A stretch of DNA of 64,000 nt, taken from assembly GCA_965247815.1 (NCBI GenBank), contig CBDFHW010000026.1, positions 310,001 through 374,000 on the forward strand, in the 5' to 3' direction. The DNA comes from CBDAQA01 sp965247815. GTDB taxonomy: Bacteria; Planctomycetota; Phycisphaerae; Tepidisphaerales; Tepidisphaeraceae. The translations under genes and the position numbers were made by a program. A model generated the notes under the pieces. That model made no database searches and had not been told where the DNA came from. It saw nothing but the letters and a program-made list of their open reading frames with translations. Shown here piece after piece: positions 27,152 to 36,030 of this stretch; position 1 is the first letter of the stretch, and each line of letters begins with the position of its first letter.

Positions 27152-29104
27152 ATGAGTATTCAGTCAGATATTCAACAAGCGGTTCAATGTTACCGGTCCG
27201 GTCGCGGTCCGGAGGCGATCGCTATTTTTCGTCGCGTTCTAAGCGAGGTGCACGCTCAGCCCGCGACGGTGAACTCGATCGCCGGGCAACTGGGCAACGC
27301 GGGCATGATGGACATGGCCGCCGAGTTCTTAAAATGCGCGGTCGAAAAGTCACCGAACGCCAGTGACTATCTCAACAACCTCGGCGTGTGTCTGTCGGCC
27401 ACTGGAAGGCACGGCGAGGCGATCGGTTTTCTTCAGCGAGCGATTTCAATCCAACCGACGCTGGCGGACGCTTACTACAACCTGGGCATCGCGCTTTACA
27501 GCGTGCAGAGGCCTGAAGAAGCTGTGGCTGCGTACCAACAGGCAATTCAATACCGGCCACACCACGCGGAATCGCACGGGAATCTGGCGATCGCGGTCCG
27601 CGGGTTGGGCCAGCCGCAGGCGGCAGTCGACTGCCTGTTGAGAGCGATCCAGATCAAACCTAATTTTCCCTTCGCGCTGAACAATCTCGGCAATCTTTTC
27701 TGGGAATTGAACCGACCGGACGAGGCGATCGACGCCTGTCGCCGGGCGATCGCGCTCGACCCGAATTACGCCAGCCCGCACAGCAATCTTGGAAATGCAT
27801 TTAAAGAGCAGGGGCTCATGGAGCAGGCACACGCCCACTACACGCGGGCGGTCGAGCTCATGCCCGGCGAGCCGAATTTTCTGAGCAACCTGTTGTTCTC
27901 GATGCATTTTCAGTCGCGGTTCACAGCGATCGATCTCCGTCAGCACCACAGGGAATGGGACTCTCGCTTTTGTCGACCGCTGCGGGATCGCATTCCGCCG
28001 CATATGAACGACCGTGACCCCGACAGGCGAATCCGAATCGGATATGTGTCGGCCGATTTCAAAGGGCACCCGGTCGGTCGTTTCCTGTTGCCAATGCTGG
28101 TCAATCACGATCGATGGGCCTTCGAGAGCTTCTGCTATTCCGACACACAGCTCCCCGACGCGATGACCGAAAAACTTCGAACGTCCTCGGACAACTGGCG
28201 TGAGATCCATGGCCTTTCGACCGAACAAGCGGTTCAACAGATTCGCGATGATAAGATCGACGTCCTGATCGATCTCGGGATGCACACGGCCGGTCGGCTC
28301 CCGATCTTCGCCTACAAACCTGCCCCGGTGCAGATCAGTTATCTGGCTTATTGTTCGACGACCGGTTTGAGCACGATCGAATATCGGCTGACGGATTCGT
28401 TTATCGACCCGCCGGGCGAGCACGATGCGGATTATCTCGAGCAATCGATCAGGTTGCCGGACAGTTACTACTGTTACGTGCCGCACATCGAGACCCCCGA
28501 CCCAGGCCCTCTGCCGGCGTTGTCGTCCGGATGCGTGACGTTCGCCTGCTTGAATAATTTTTGTAAGGCAAGTTCGGAATCGCTTTCGCTGTGGTGCGAC
28601 ATCTTGAAAGCCGTGCCGAAGTCTCGACTACTGCTCCACGCAAAAGAAGGCAGCCACCGCAATCGCGTGATCGATCAATTCAGAGACAACGATCTCGACC
28701 CCGCCCGGCTCGGTTTTCTAGGGTTTGTTCCGGAAGAAGAATATCTCGCAGCCCACAACAATATCGATATCGCGCTCGACCCTTTTCCGTGCAACGGCGG
28801 CACCACGACGTGCGACGCGCTGTGGATGGGCGTTCCGGTCATTAGCATGGTGGGGGAAACGGCCGTCGGGCGGGCGGGAAAATCCATTCTTTCGAACGTC
28901 GGCCTCGCCGAACTCGTGGTCAGCACGAAAGAGGAATATCTACACCTCGCTAGAGAGTTGGCCTCGGACCTTGACCGCGTCGCGGGCCTGCGTTCGACGT
29001 TGCGAGCCCGCATGCGAAGTTCACCACTGACTGACGCACCCAATTTCACGCGTCACGCCGAAGCGGCGTTTCGCAGCGTCTGGCGTCGCTGGCGTGCGAG
29101 TTGA
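27152..29104 (+). CDS. TPR-repeat O-linked N-acetylglucosamine transferase (SPINDLY type, GT41)
   Basis: 650 residues from the ATG at 27152 (MSIQSDIQQAVQCYRSG); earlier codons are not TPR-like. About seven TPR units cover residues 1-260, with regular cores such as ADAYYNLGIALYSVQRPEEAVAAYQQAIQ. The catalytic GT41 part follows, with RIRIGYVSADFKGHPVGRFL, IDVLIDLGMHTAGRL and, near the end, ALDPFPCNGGTTTCDALWMGVPV, which includes residues of the UDP-GlcNAc site. Such enzymes put GlcNAc (or fucose in plant SPY) on Ser/Thr of cytoplasmic proteins. The gene ends over the 3' end of a small antisense ORF. Confidence 0.93.
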   Translation: MSIQSDIQQAVQCYRSGRGPEAIAIFRRVLSEVHAQPATVNSIAGQLGNAGMMDMAAEFLKCAVEKSPNASDYLNNLGVCLSATGRHGEAIGFLQRAISIQPTLADAYYNLGIALYSVQRPEEAVAAYQQAIQYRPHHAESHGNLAIAVRGLGQPQAAVDCLLRAIQIKPNFPFALNNLGNLFWELNRPDEAIDACRRAIALDPNYASPHSNLGNAFKEQGLMEQAHAHYTRAVELMPGEPNFLSNLLFSMHFQSRFTAIDLRQHHREWDSRFCRPLRDRIPPHMNDRDPDRRIRIGYVSADFKGHPVGRFLLPMLVNHDRWAFESFCYSDTQLPDAMTEKLRTSSDNWREIHGLSTEQAVQQIRDDKIDVLIDLGMHTAGRLPIFAYKPAPVQISYLAYCSTTGLSTIEYRLTDSFIDPPGEHDADYLEQSIRLPDSYYCYVPHIETPDPGPLPALSSGCVTFACLNNFCKASSESLSLWCDILKAVPKSRLLLHAKEGSHRNRVIDQFRDNDLDPARLGFLGFVPEEEYLAAHNNIDIALDPFPCNGGTTTCDALWMGVPVISMVGETAVGRAGKSILSNVGLAELVVSTKEEYLHLARELASDLDRVAGLRSTLRARMRSSPLTDAPNFTRHAEAAFRSVWRRWRAS

Positions 29105-29346
29105 AAGCACATTTCTCGCGCACCAGGCCCGGCATGGTCGGCTGGTTGTGTAGGTGGCTGATCGATTTTCCCTGCGCTGTCGATGAGAAACTGCAACGAT
29201 CGCTCGAACGCAGCCCAGATCTCTCCCTCATCAACCCCGGCGGATCGAAGGCAGTCGGCGGTAAGCCCGATTGCTTCGTCGAACGCGTACAAAAATGCGT
29301 CCTCAGGGCAAAACTGCTGTTCTTCGGTTTTGACTGGTTCAAACAT
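29053..29346 (-). CDS. Small hypothetical protein overlapping the GT41 gene end
   Basis: 97 residues from the ATG at 29346, preceded by a well-placed GGGGAG. The sequence is acidic at first (EPVKTEEQQFCPEDAFLYAFDEAIGLTADCLRSAGVDEGEIWAAF) and basic at the end. It would be a small soluble helical protein. The last 52 bases run antisense to the end of the O-GlcNAc transferase gene. The AT-rich stretch upstream (29390-29460) could hold a promoter. No known family recognised; it may still be a chance frame. Confidence 0.5.
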   Translation of the reverse strand: MFEPVKTEEQQFCPEDAFLYAFDEAIGLTADCLRSAGVDEGEIWAAFERSLQFLIDSAGKIDQPPTQPADHAGPGAREMCFQLARQRRQTLRNAASA

Positions 29347-29664
29347 ATGAGCTCCCCGTACCCGTTGTCTTTTGTTCGCTTACCAGCTTATATCGTAGAA
29401 TTTACGGAATTAATCGAAGTAAAAAACGCTAGGTAAAACAATTCATATTTAGTAATTTACATCTAAAGCGTGCTCGAAATCGATGCTTGCTTGCGAGAGC
29501 GAGTCATCCAAGCCAAGTCTTATTTGCGATTACAGACAAGATGCACTGCAGCGTGGCGAAATTTCCATAATTCGCCGAGACAGACAATTAATCCATAAGG
29601 GCTGAGCGTTGACGAGTGGAACGGCATTACGCACAGATTGCCGCGCGTACCATTAAAAGCAAAA
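29347..29664. other. Intergenic AT-rich stretch
   Basis: No credible gene. The part 29390-29460 is clearly richer in A and T than its surroundings and is suited to a promoter for the small minus-strand gene that starts at 29346. Nothing else stands out. Confidence 0.5.
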
Positions 29665-29724
29665 CGGGAACTGAGCCCCGTCAGTGGTGTCTTTGAAAGA
29701 CGCCACTTCGGACCACAGTTCCCG
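29665..29724. terminator. Branched hairpin, probable bidirectional terminator
   Basis: The outer arms CGGGAACTG (29665-29673) and CAGTTCCCG (29716-29724) pair perfectly. Inside them a second near-perfect stem pairs 29684-29694 with 29696-29706. On the minus strand the outer stem is followed by a T-rich run (TTTTGCTTTTAA); on the plus strand by TGTTCGTTTTT. It lies about 70 bp after the 24-codon basic peptide gene and would end its transcript. Confidence 0.6.
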
Positions 29725-29792
29725 TGTTCGTTTTTCGGGTGACCGACGGCCCCCACGCGAAGCGCGGCGGTACGTCATCAACTTGCCTTCGC

Positions 29793-29867
29793 TTATCGCT
29801 TGCGGCGATCGCGACGGGCCTTGCGCTTTTTGCTGCCGATCTTACGTCGGCGGCGGGGCTTCGCCAT
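29793..29867 (-). CDS. 24-residue highly basic peptide (ribosome-associated type?)
   Basis: ATG at 29867 with an AAAGGAG seven bases upstream. The translation begins MAKPRRRRKIGSKKRKAR and ends RDRRKR before TAA, so about two thirds of the residues are Arg or Lys. Size and composition recall tiny ribosomal proteins such as bTHX, bS22 or bL37, but I could not match it to any of them. It has its own ribosome-binding site and a strong downstream hairpin, so it is more than a chance frame. RNA or DNA binding is the obvious expectation. Confidence 0.62.
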   Translation of the reverse strand: MAKPRRRRKIGSKKRKARRDRRKR

Positions 29868-30346
29868 GCGGGTCTCCTTTCCGAATTTCGAGCGGGGTAG
29901 CGTACAGTCCGGCCCCCATCACGTCTAGGCGCTCGGACACCAGAACCGCAGGTCCGATTGTTTGCCCGATCTGAGAGGGTTGCACCGGGGCTCGAACCCT
30001 TATCGGGTATGCACGAGTTAAATAGACATTCGAGCGGGAGCAGCCACTGGAAACTGCTTCGCTTGAAGCGGTCGCGCTCCACCAAGCGGGCGATTGTGAT
30101 TCCAACCGGAAACTGGCGTGGGACACTTCTTGATCGCGAGAAACGGGAGAACGACGTGGCTGAACCGCTGGCGGAAAATGCAGGACGACTGAATACTTGA
30201 AACGGTCGGCCCTAAGATCGACCATTGCACTGATGACCTCGCAACCCCGGCTGTCTAGTAGTGATGGCGGTGCCGGGCGCGTGCTCCGGGCCGCGTCCCG
30301 GGGTGTTGATGGCTTCTGCGTAACCGAATCATAAAAGGCATTACGA
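29868..30346. other. Intergenic region before the SpoIIE phosphatase gene
   Basis: No supported gene in about 480 bp. The minus strand is open as an extension of a frame antisense to the phosphatase gene, but without a start. The GC-rich stretch 30265-30305 has short imperfect repeats of CCGGG. A leader for the basic peptide gene and a promoter for the phosphatase gene are expected here; none is clear. Confidence 0.4.
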
Positions 30347-31654
30347 ATGACGCACGCCCCGTTCTTATCACTCCTGGGAAATGCCCAGGGCACGCCGGAA
30401 GAGCAGCTCGAGTTCATCGTCGAGACCATGCGCGAAATGAGCCGGCAGACCGATCCGCAAAAAATGGTGCAGGAATACGGTGCCCGCGTCCGCGAGATGC
30501 TCCGCACTGACCGATTCATTTCGCTGAGCCGGCGGGACCTCGATAAACCGCAGGTGCGAGTCACCCGCAGCAGCGTGATGAAAGAAAACATCAATCCCTG
30601 GACCGACGCCGGAAAGTTGCCGGTGCATTCCGGCGGGCTGCTTTCTGAACTGATCTGGGGAGACGAACCGGTGTTAATCGACGACCTAAAACTCGACCCC
30701 GCCGACCCTGGTTTTAAATATCTGGACGGGCTTCGATCGCTGGTCGCGATCCCGCTGTTCGATCAGGGAACATCTCTAAACATGGTGGTGGTCGGCCGCA
30801 ACGTGATTAACGGATTCGACCGGCAGTCGCTCCCGGGGCACGTCTGGATGAGTAACCTGTTCGGCCGGGCGACGCACAACCTGGTGCTCTCTCAGGAAGT
30901 CCGCCGGGCCTACGACGCGGTCGACCGGGAGATGAAAGTCGTAGCCGAGATTCAGCAGTCGCTGTTACCGGAGACGCTGCCGGTCATTCCGACGCTCGAC
31001 TTGGCCGTTCATTACCAGACCTCGAAACGAGCCGGTGGTGATTATTATGACTTTTTCCCGCTCCCCGGTGGCCGGTGGGGCATCCTCATGGCGGACGTCA
31101 GCGGTCACGGTACTCCGGCCGCGGTCATCATGGCCGTCACTCACAGCATCGCGCACACGCACGGCGGGGACCCCGAACCACCGAGCCGGCTCCTGTCTTT
31201 CGTAAACCATCATCTCACCGCCCGGTATACGTCGAACAACGGCACATTTGTCACCGCGTTCTACGGAATCTACGACCCGTCGACCCGCACGATCACCTAC
31301 GCCAGCGCGGGACACTGTCCGCCGCGGATTCGCCGGGCAGGCAACGGGATGCTCGAGTCGCTGGATCAGTCGCGACAACTCCCCCTCGGCATTGAAGCTG
31401 GTGAGACTTATGCCGACGTCGTTCAATGCCTGAAACCGGGCGATTCGATGTTCATCTACACCGACGGAATCACCGAAGCCCGGGGTCGGGGCGGGGACTT
31501 CTACGGACTGTCGAAGCTCGACGAGGTGCTGTTGGCCCGCGACACCGCCACGGCCGAAGAGTTGCTCGGAGATGCGCTCCGGTCTCTGGACGTTTTTGCC
31601 GATGGTATTGCCGCGACTGACGACCGAACCTTGCTGGCAATCACCGTCACCTGA
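30347..31654 (+). CDS. GAF-domain PP2C (SpoIIE/RsbU type) serine phosphatase
   Basis: 435 residues. A GAF-like sensor covers about 20-190 (LEFIVETMREMSRQTDPQKMV through LRSLVAIPLFDQGTSLNMVVVG). A short helical linker (EMKVVAEIQQSLLPETLP) precedes the SpoIIE phosphatase domain with SKRAGGDYYDFFPLPGGRWGILMADVSGHGTPAAVIMA, where the DxxDVSGHG-type Asp residues bind Mn/Mg, then ASAGHCPPR and FIYTDGITEARG. These enzymes dephosphorylate anti-sigma-factor antagonists in partner-switch systems. No STAS or anti-sigma gene is in this neighbourhood. Confidence 0.92.
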   Translation: MTHAPFLSLLGNAQGTPEEQLEFIVETMREMSRQTDPQKMVQEYGARVREMLRTDRFISLSRRDLDKPQVRVTRSSVMKENINPWTDAGKLPVHSGGLLSELIWGDEPVLIDDLKLDPADPGFKYLDGLRSLVAIPLFDQGTSLNMVVVGRNVINGFDRQSLPGHVWMSNLFGRATHNLVLSQEVRRAYDAVDREMKVVAEIQQSLLPETLPVIPTLDLAVHYQTSKRAGGDYYDFFPLPGGRWGILMADVSGHGTPAAVIMAVTHSIAHTHGGDPEPPSRLLSFVNHHLTARYTSNNGTFVTAFYGIYDPSTRTITYASAGHCPPRIRRAGNGMLESLDQSRQLPLGIEAGETYADVVQCLKPGDSMFIYTDGITEARGRGGDFYGLSKLDEVLLARDTATAEELLGDALRSLDVFADGIAATDDRTLLAITVT

Positions 31655-31696
31655 AGACCGCAATTTACAAAGTTTAGTCGCTGCCCGGAGGTATTA

Positions 31697-32245
31697 TTGG
31701 CTCTGCTCAGAATTTTAAGGCTCGGTCATCCCGTGCTTAGGCAAGTCGCACAGGCCGTCGATGCGGCCGAGATTGGGTCGCCGGGCTTTGCGCAACTCGT
31801 CGACGACATGATCGACACGATGCGAGAAAGTGACGGCGTCGGCCTCGCGGCGCCTCAAGTTTACATTCCAAAACGAATCGCAATTGTCGAAGTGAAAGGT
31901 CCCAACCCGCGTTACCCGACTATGCCGGCCGTGCCGTTGGTGGTGCTGGTAAACCCGACGATCGTCGCCCACTCGGCCGAGCAAGAGCACGACTGGGAGG
32001 GGTGTCTGAGCATCCCCGACCTGCGCGGCAAAGTTCCGCGGTGGGCGTCGATCGACGTCGAAGCGCTGGACCGACATGGCCTACCGATCAGGTTCACCGC
32101 GAGAGGATTTTTTGCCCGTGTGATTCAGCACGAGATCGATCATCTCGACGGGATTGTGTTCCTGGAAAGGATGGCGGATTTGTCGACGCTGACCTATCTC
32201 GCGGAGTTCCAGAAGTTCTGGGTGAAGCCCGTCGCTGCGAGTTGA
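31697..32245 (+). CDS. def: Peptide deformylase
   Basis: 182 residues with a TTG start at 31697 preceded by a good GGAGG. The three family motifs are intact: GVGLAAPQ at 47-54, EGCLS at 101-105 and QHEIDHLDG with the HExxH metal site at 145-149. It removes the formyl group from new N-termini with a bound ferrous or similar ion. Length is typical. It lies 42 bp after the phosphatase gene on the same strand. Confidence 0.96.
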   Translation: MALLRILRLGHPVLRQVAQAVDAAEIGSPGFAQLVDDMIDTMRESDGVGLAAPQVYIPKRIAIVEVKGPNPRYPTMPAVPLVVLVNPTIVAHSAEQEHDWEGCLSIPDLRGKVPRWASIDVEALDRHGLPIRFTARGFFARVIQHEIDHLDGIVFLERMADLSTLTYLAEFQKFWVKPVAAS

Positions 32246-32340
32246 CCGTCGCGAAGATTGTATCCGGCAGAATCTTTGAAACCGGCCGTCCGCCGCGTCG
32301 CGTGTTTCCACTAACGCTCGAATGTCCCTAATATCCTGCA

Positions 32341-34023
32341 ATGTTCGATAGTTTGACCCAGCGAAGGTATTTGATTCCGTTCAAGGCTGCACGGTTGCCG
32401 CAGCAATTCACGGACGTGCTCGTCATCGGTGGTGGAGTCGCGGGATTGCGGGCGGCCATCGCTGCCGCGGACGCCGGTGTCGATGTCGTCCTGCTCACCA
32501 AGGACACGATCGACGAGTCCAACACCTGGTACGCGCAGGGCGGCATCGCCGCGGTGCTGCAGCCGCTGGACAGCGTGGCATCGCACGTCAACGACACCGA
32601 AGTCGGCGGGGCGGGGCTGTGCGACGACAGGGCGGTCCAAATCGTGATCAAGGAGGGACCCGAGCGGGTGCTCGAGTTGCTCGGCTGGGGCGCTAACTTC
32701 GATAAAAAAATCGGCAATCCGTACGACCTGGCTTTCACCATGGAAGGCGGGCACAGCTTCGCCCGCATCCTGCACGCTTACGGAGACGCGACCGGGAAAG
32801 AATTGGCTCAGACGCTGATCCGGACCGTCCGCTCCCGCGAAAACATTCGCGTCAGCGAACAAACTTTTGTCATCGATCTGATCACCGACACGATCGATGG
32901 TGAACAGCATTGCCTGGGCGCGATCACTTTGATCGACGGAAAGATCCAGATCATCTGGTCGAAGCGGACGATCCTCGCCAGCGGCGGGGCGGGGCAGCTT
33001 TATCGCGAATCCACGAATCCCAAGATCGCGACCGCCGACGGTCACGCAATGGCCTACCGCGCCGGCGCGCGTCTGCAGGACATGGAAATGGTCCAGTTCC
33101 ATCCGACGACGCTGTACGTCGCCGGGTCGAGCCGGGCGCTGATCACCGAGGCCGTCCGAGGCGAGGGAGCGTATCTGGTCGACCGAAACGGCTACCGCTT
33201 CATGAAAGATTATCACCCCAGCGGCGAGCTCGCGCCGCGGGACGTCGTGAGCCGGGCAATTGTCGAACAGATTCGTAAAACGCATTACACGCACGTCTAT
33301 CTGGACGTTCGCCATCTGCCCCTAAAGGAGTTCCGCGAGCGGTTCCCAAAACTGGCGGTCCTCGTGGACCAGTTCGAAATTGACGTGAGCAAGGACCTCA
33401 TCCCGATTCACCCGGCCGCGCATTACATGATCGGTGGTGTAGACGCCGACGAGCAGGGCCGATCCAGTCTCACCGGCCTGTATACGGTCGGTGAAGCCAG
33501 CTGTTCGGGCCTGCACGGGGCAAATCGGCTCGGTAGCAATTCACTGCTCGAAGGGCTCGCGTTCGGCGCCAGGGCAGGACTGCACGCGGCCAGCGGCGCG
33601 AAAGACAGCGAGATTAAGTTTCCGGTGTCGCTCGAACATAAGATTCCGATCTCGACCAAGACCGAACTTGACGTCACGGACGTGAAGAGCTCACTCCGCA
33701 GTGTGATGTGGCGGAATGTCGGGATTGAACGTTCGGGTGAGCATCTGACCGAGACCCGAGAGATCATCGCGTTCTGGAGCCGGTACGTGATGGATAAGAC
33801 CTTTTCGTCGAACACGATCGGGGTCGCGGCCGCCATTGCGGGCTGGGAACTTCAAAACATGCTGACCGCGTGTTTCCTGATCACGGCGGCTGCGTATACA
33901 CGGACCGAGTCCCGCGGCGCGCATTTCCGGATCGACTACCCGGTACGCGACGACGCCCACTGGCGGCTCCACCTGCTCTGGAGGCGGCCCATGGAAACGC
34001 CCATCCCCGAGCCGATCGAGTAA
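32341..34023 (+). CDS. nadB: L-aspartate oxidase
   Basis: 560 residues. FAD-binding Rossmann motif VIGGGVAGLRAAI at 28-40, TKDTIDESNTWYAQGGIAAVL, the flavin loop TIL-ASGGAGQLY, an active-site segment EAVRGEGAYLVDRNGYRFM, and HGANRLGSNSLLEGLAFG. The C-terminal RTESRGAHFRIDYPVRDDAHWRLHLLW is typical of NadB compared with SdhA/FrdA. It oxidises L-aspartate to iminoaspartate for NAD synthesis. No nadA or nadC is next to it. Confidence 0.93.
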   Translation: MFDSLTQRRYLIPFKAARLPQQFTDVLVIGGGVAGLRAAIAAADAGVDVVLLTKDTIDESNTWYAQGGIAAVLQPLDSVASHVNDTEVGGAGLCDDRAVQIVIKEGPERVLELLGWGANFDKKIGNPYDLAFTMEGGHSFARILHAYGDATGKELAQTLIRTVRSRENIRVSEQTFVIDLITDTIDGEQHCLGAITLIDGKIQIIWSKRTILASGGAGQLYRESTNPKIATADGHAMAYRAGARLQDMEMVQFHPTTLYVAGSSRALITEAVRGEGAYLVDRNGYRFMKDYHPSGELAPRDVVSRAIVEQIRKTHYTHVYLDVRHLPLKEFRERFPKLAVLVDQFEIDVSKDLIPIHPAAHYMIGGVDADEQGRSSLTGLYTVGEASCSGLHGANRLGSNSLLEGLAFGARAGLHAASGAKDSEIKFPVSLEHKIPISTKTELDVTDVKSSLRSVMWRNVGIERSGEHLTETREIIAFWSRYVMDKTFSSNTIGVAAAIAGWELQNMLTACFLITAAAYTRTESRGAHFRIDYPVRDDAHWRLHLLWRRPMETPIPEPIE

Positions 34024-34108
34024 TGCCGGCAACCTCGGCTACTAGAGACTGAACGCACCGCCGGGCTGGCCCTGACTCGCTCGAGATGCAATCCTACGAT
34101 TGAACGCC

Positions 34109-35329
34109 ATGAAGCTATCGGTTCTGCCCGAAGAAAAGTTTTCGTGTCAGGCGTGTTCGCAGTGTTGCCGGTACTGGCACGTCGAGTTGTCGGCCGAGGA
34201 AATTGATCGCCTGCACGGTCTGAGATGGCCCGGTGAGAACCCCATCGGTGACGCCTCGCCGGTGCAGCGGCACTCGGGGAAAACGTACTTAAACCATCGG
34301 CCCGACGGGTACTGCGTCTTTCACAATCAGGCCAACGGTTATTGCCGGATTCATGAACAATTCGGCGTGGACGTCAAACCGCTGGGCTGCCAACTCTATC
34401 CGTTTCAGATCGTGCCGACCTTCGACGGCGAAGCGACGGTAACAACGCGGTACAACTGCCCCACGGTACGGAAAAATTTCGGAGCGCCGCACGCGAAAGA
34501 ATTGCCGCAGCTCAGGGCGTTCGCGAAAAAAATGGACCTGCCCGACGGGTTCGATGATTCGGTCTGCGCGGGCCTGAGCCAGGACCAGATCGAATCGCTG
34601 TGCGAGTTCACCGACACGCTGCTACACGGCTTTGCCCGAGGTGAGTCACGGGCACTGTTCATCGCTTATCTCTGCGACTGGATCGCATCGCGTCAACCAG
34701 CAGAACTCAGCCGCGAGTCTCTGGCAGCGGCATATCCCGAACTGCGACGACAAGTCGAGGCGGCGGTCGCGGCCCCGCCAACCCGTCCGGGGTTGCTGCA
34801 CCGCCTGACGTTTCGGACTGTGCTGGGTTTGTGTCTTCGGCGAGACGAGGACGTTATCGATCGCCGGGCGGGACGCGTGTCCAGACTGCTGGCAATGTTC
34901 AAATTCGTCTTCGGTTTCGGCGGATTCAAAGGCCTCGGTGTGATCCATCCGCCTGGCACGCTCGCCCGGGCAAAGCTGTTCGGCCCGGGACCGATGATCA
35001 GCGATCCTTCGGCGACCGATCTGCACTGGCGAATGATCTCGGTCAAGCTGCAGTCGCTTCAGTTCTTCGGGTCGGCCAATTACGGCAGGGACGTGCTCAG
35101 CGGGCTACGGTCGTTATCGATGCTGTATCCCTATGTGATCGCCTGCGCAAAATACCGGGCGGCAAACCGTGATTCGTCGTCAATCGAGGCCGAAGACATC
35201 GACTACGCAGTGTCTGTCATCGAGCACAGCTTCGGGCGATCGCCGGTGTTGGCGCAGGGATTTGCGAGAGTCCTCGAAGCTGTTTTGATGGACCGTGCCG
35301 CGTTCACGCAGCTGATTTTGACAATCTAA
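34109..35329 (+). CDS. YkgJ-type cysteine-cluster protein
   Basis: 406 residues from the ATG at 34109; a TTG three codons earlier is possible. The N-terminal part carries the conserved cysteine set of the YkgJ/CxxCxxCC family: FSCQACSQCCRYW, GYCVFH, GYCRIH, GCQLYPF and RYNCPTV. The family probably holds a metal ion or Fe-S cluster. The rest (about 130-406) is helical and carries no recognised motif. It is longer than simple YkgJ proteins and resembles the flagellin N-methylase-like members. Function unknown. Confidence 0.8.
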   Translation: MKLSVLPEEKFSCQACSQCCRYWHVELSAEEIDRLHGLRWPGENPIGDASPVQRHSGKTYLNHRPDGYCVFHNQANGYCRIHEQFGVDVKPLGCQLYPFQIVPTFDGEATVTTRYNCPTVRKNFGAPHAKELPQLRAFAKKMDLPDGFDDSVCAGLSQDQIESLCEFTDTLLHGFARGESRALFIAYLCDWIASRQPAELSRESLAAAYPELRRQVEAAVAAPPTRPGLLHRLTFRTVLGLCLRRDEDVIDRRAGRVSRLLAMFKFVFGFGGFKGLGVIHPPGTLARAKLFGPGPMISDPSATDLHWRMISVKLQSLQFFGSANYGRDVLSGLRSLSMLYPYVIACAKYRAANRDSSSIEAEDIDYAVSVIEHSFGRSPVLAQGFARVLEAVLMDRAAFTQLILTI

Positions 35330-35375
35330 GGCCACCCGTGGGTCCGGTATTTATCCCGCTCAGTTGACATCGCGA

Positions 35376-35768
35376 TCAGTTAACGCTGCCCTCTGCTAAG
35401 AGGCTGTGAATCGTCTGAAGAAGGGTTTGGTTATCAACTGGTTTAAGAAGATGAGCGGAAAACCCGGCCGCCTTGGCCTCGGCGACGTCCGACTCGAATC
35501 CATACCCGGTGTACGCGATGCCCTTTATGCCGCACTTGGTGCGCAACTCCCGCATCAGCTCAAGCCCGCTGTCGCCATCTAACCCAATGTCGCTGATCAG
35601 AAGATCAAAGCTCTGCTTATCACAAAGGGCGATCGCTTCCGCTTTTGTCGAAGCTGTCGTTACTTCAAAGCCGTCTCGTTTCAAGATAAGCGCGAGCACA
35701 CGCCGTGTGTCAATATGACTCTCGACTAGTAAAATCCGCCTGGCCATTCCGTCGTACATATTGACCAT
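35376..35768 (-). CDS. Single-domain response regulator
   Basis: 130 residues, receiver domain only. Phosphoacceptor Asp 60 in DLLISDIGLDGDSG, Thr 87 in IAYTGYG and Lys 109 in LLKPVD are present. The acidic pair that binds Mg, usually DD after the first strand, reads Glu 16-Ser 17 here (LLVESH), so Mg binding or switching may be altered. Starts at 35768, 35759 and 35747 are all possible. No histidine kinase is next to it, so it is an orphan CheY-like protein. It lies beside the tRNA-Cys gene. Confidence 0.9.
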   Translation of the reverse strand: MVNMYDGMARRILLVESHIDTRRVLALILKRDGFEVTTASTKAEAIALCDKQSFDLLISDIGLDGDSGLELMRELRTKCGIKGIAYTGYGFESDVAEAKAAGFSAHLLKPVDNQTLLQTIHSLLAEGSVN

Positions 35769-36030
35769 CGAACGCCCGCGTTGCTATAAGGTTTTTCGAG
35801 CCAGTGTCGGTGAATCGCCTATAACTTCTCACTAACTTTCACTTTTCATTACCCTTCGTCAAAGTCAGGCACGCCCATCTTGATCAGTTTTGGTCGGGCA
35901 GCTTCGATGATTTCGTGCGCGCAAGACGCTACCCCTTGCGATAATTCTACCGGGCCGCTAACTTCCTGAACGATCAGCGATCTTACGAAGCACACACCTC
36001 TTCGTAATCGTTTTGTTGATCATAACTTAT

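Noticed and set aside
29970..30010. Sequence GGTTCGAGCCCC on the minus strand, like a tRNA T arm
   Set aside because: No matching acceptor, D or anticodon arms can be folded around it.
29842..30594. Minus-strand frame whose last 60 codons look protein-like (YLTRAYPIRVRAPVQPSQIG)
   Set aside because: It is open only as the antisense of the phosphatase gene, has no start near the protein-like part and overlaps the basic peptide gene, which has its own ribosome-binding site.
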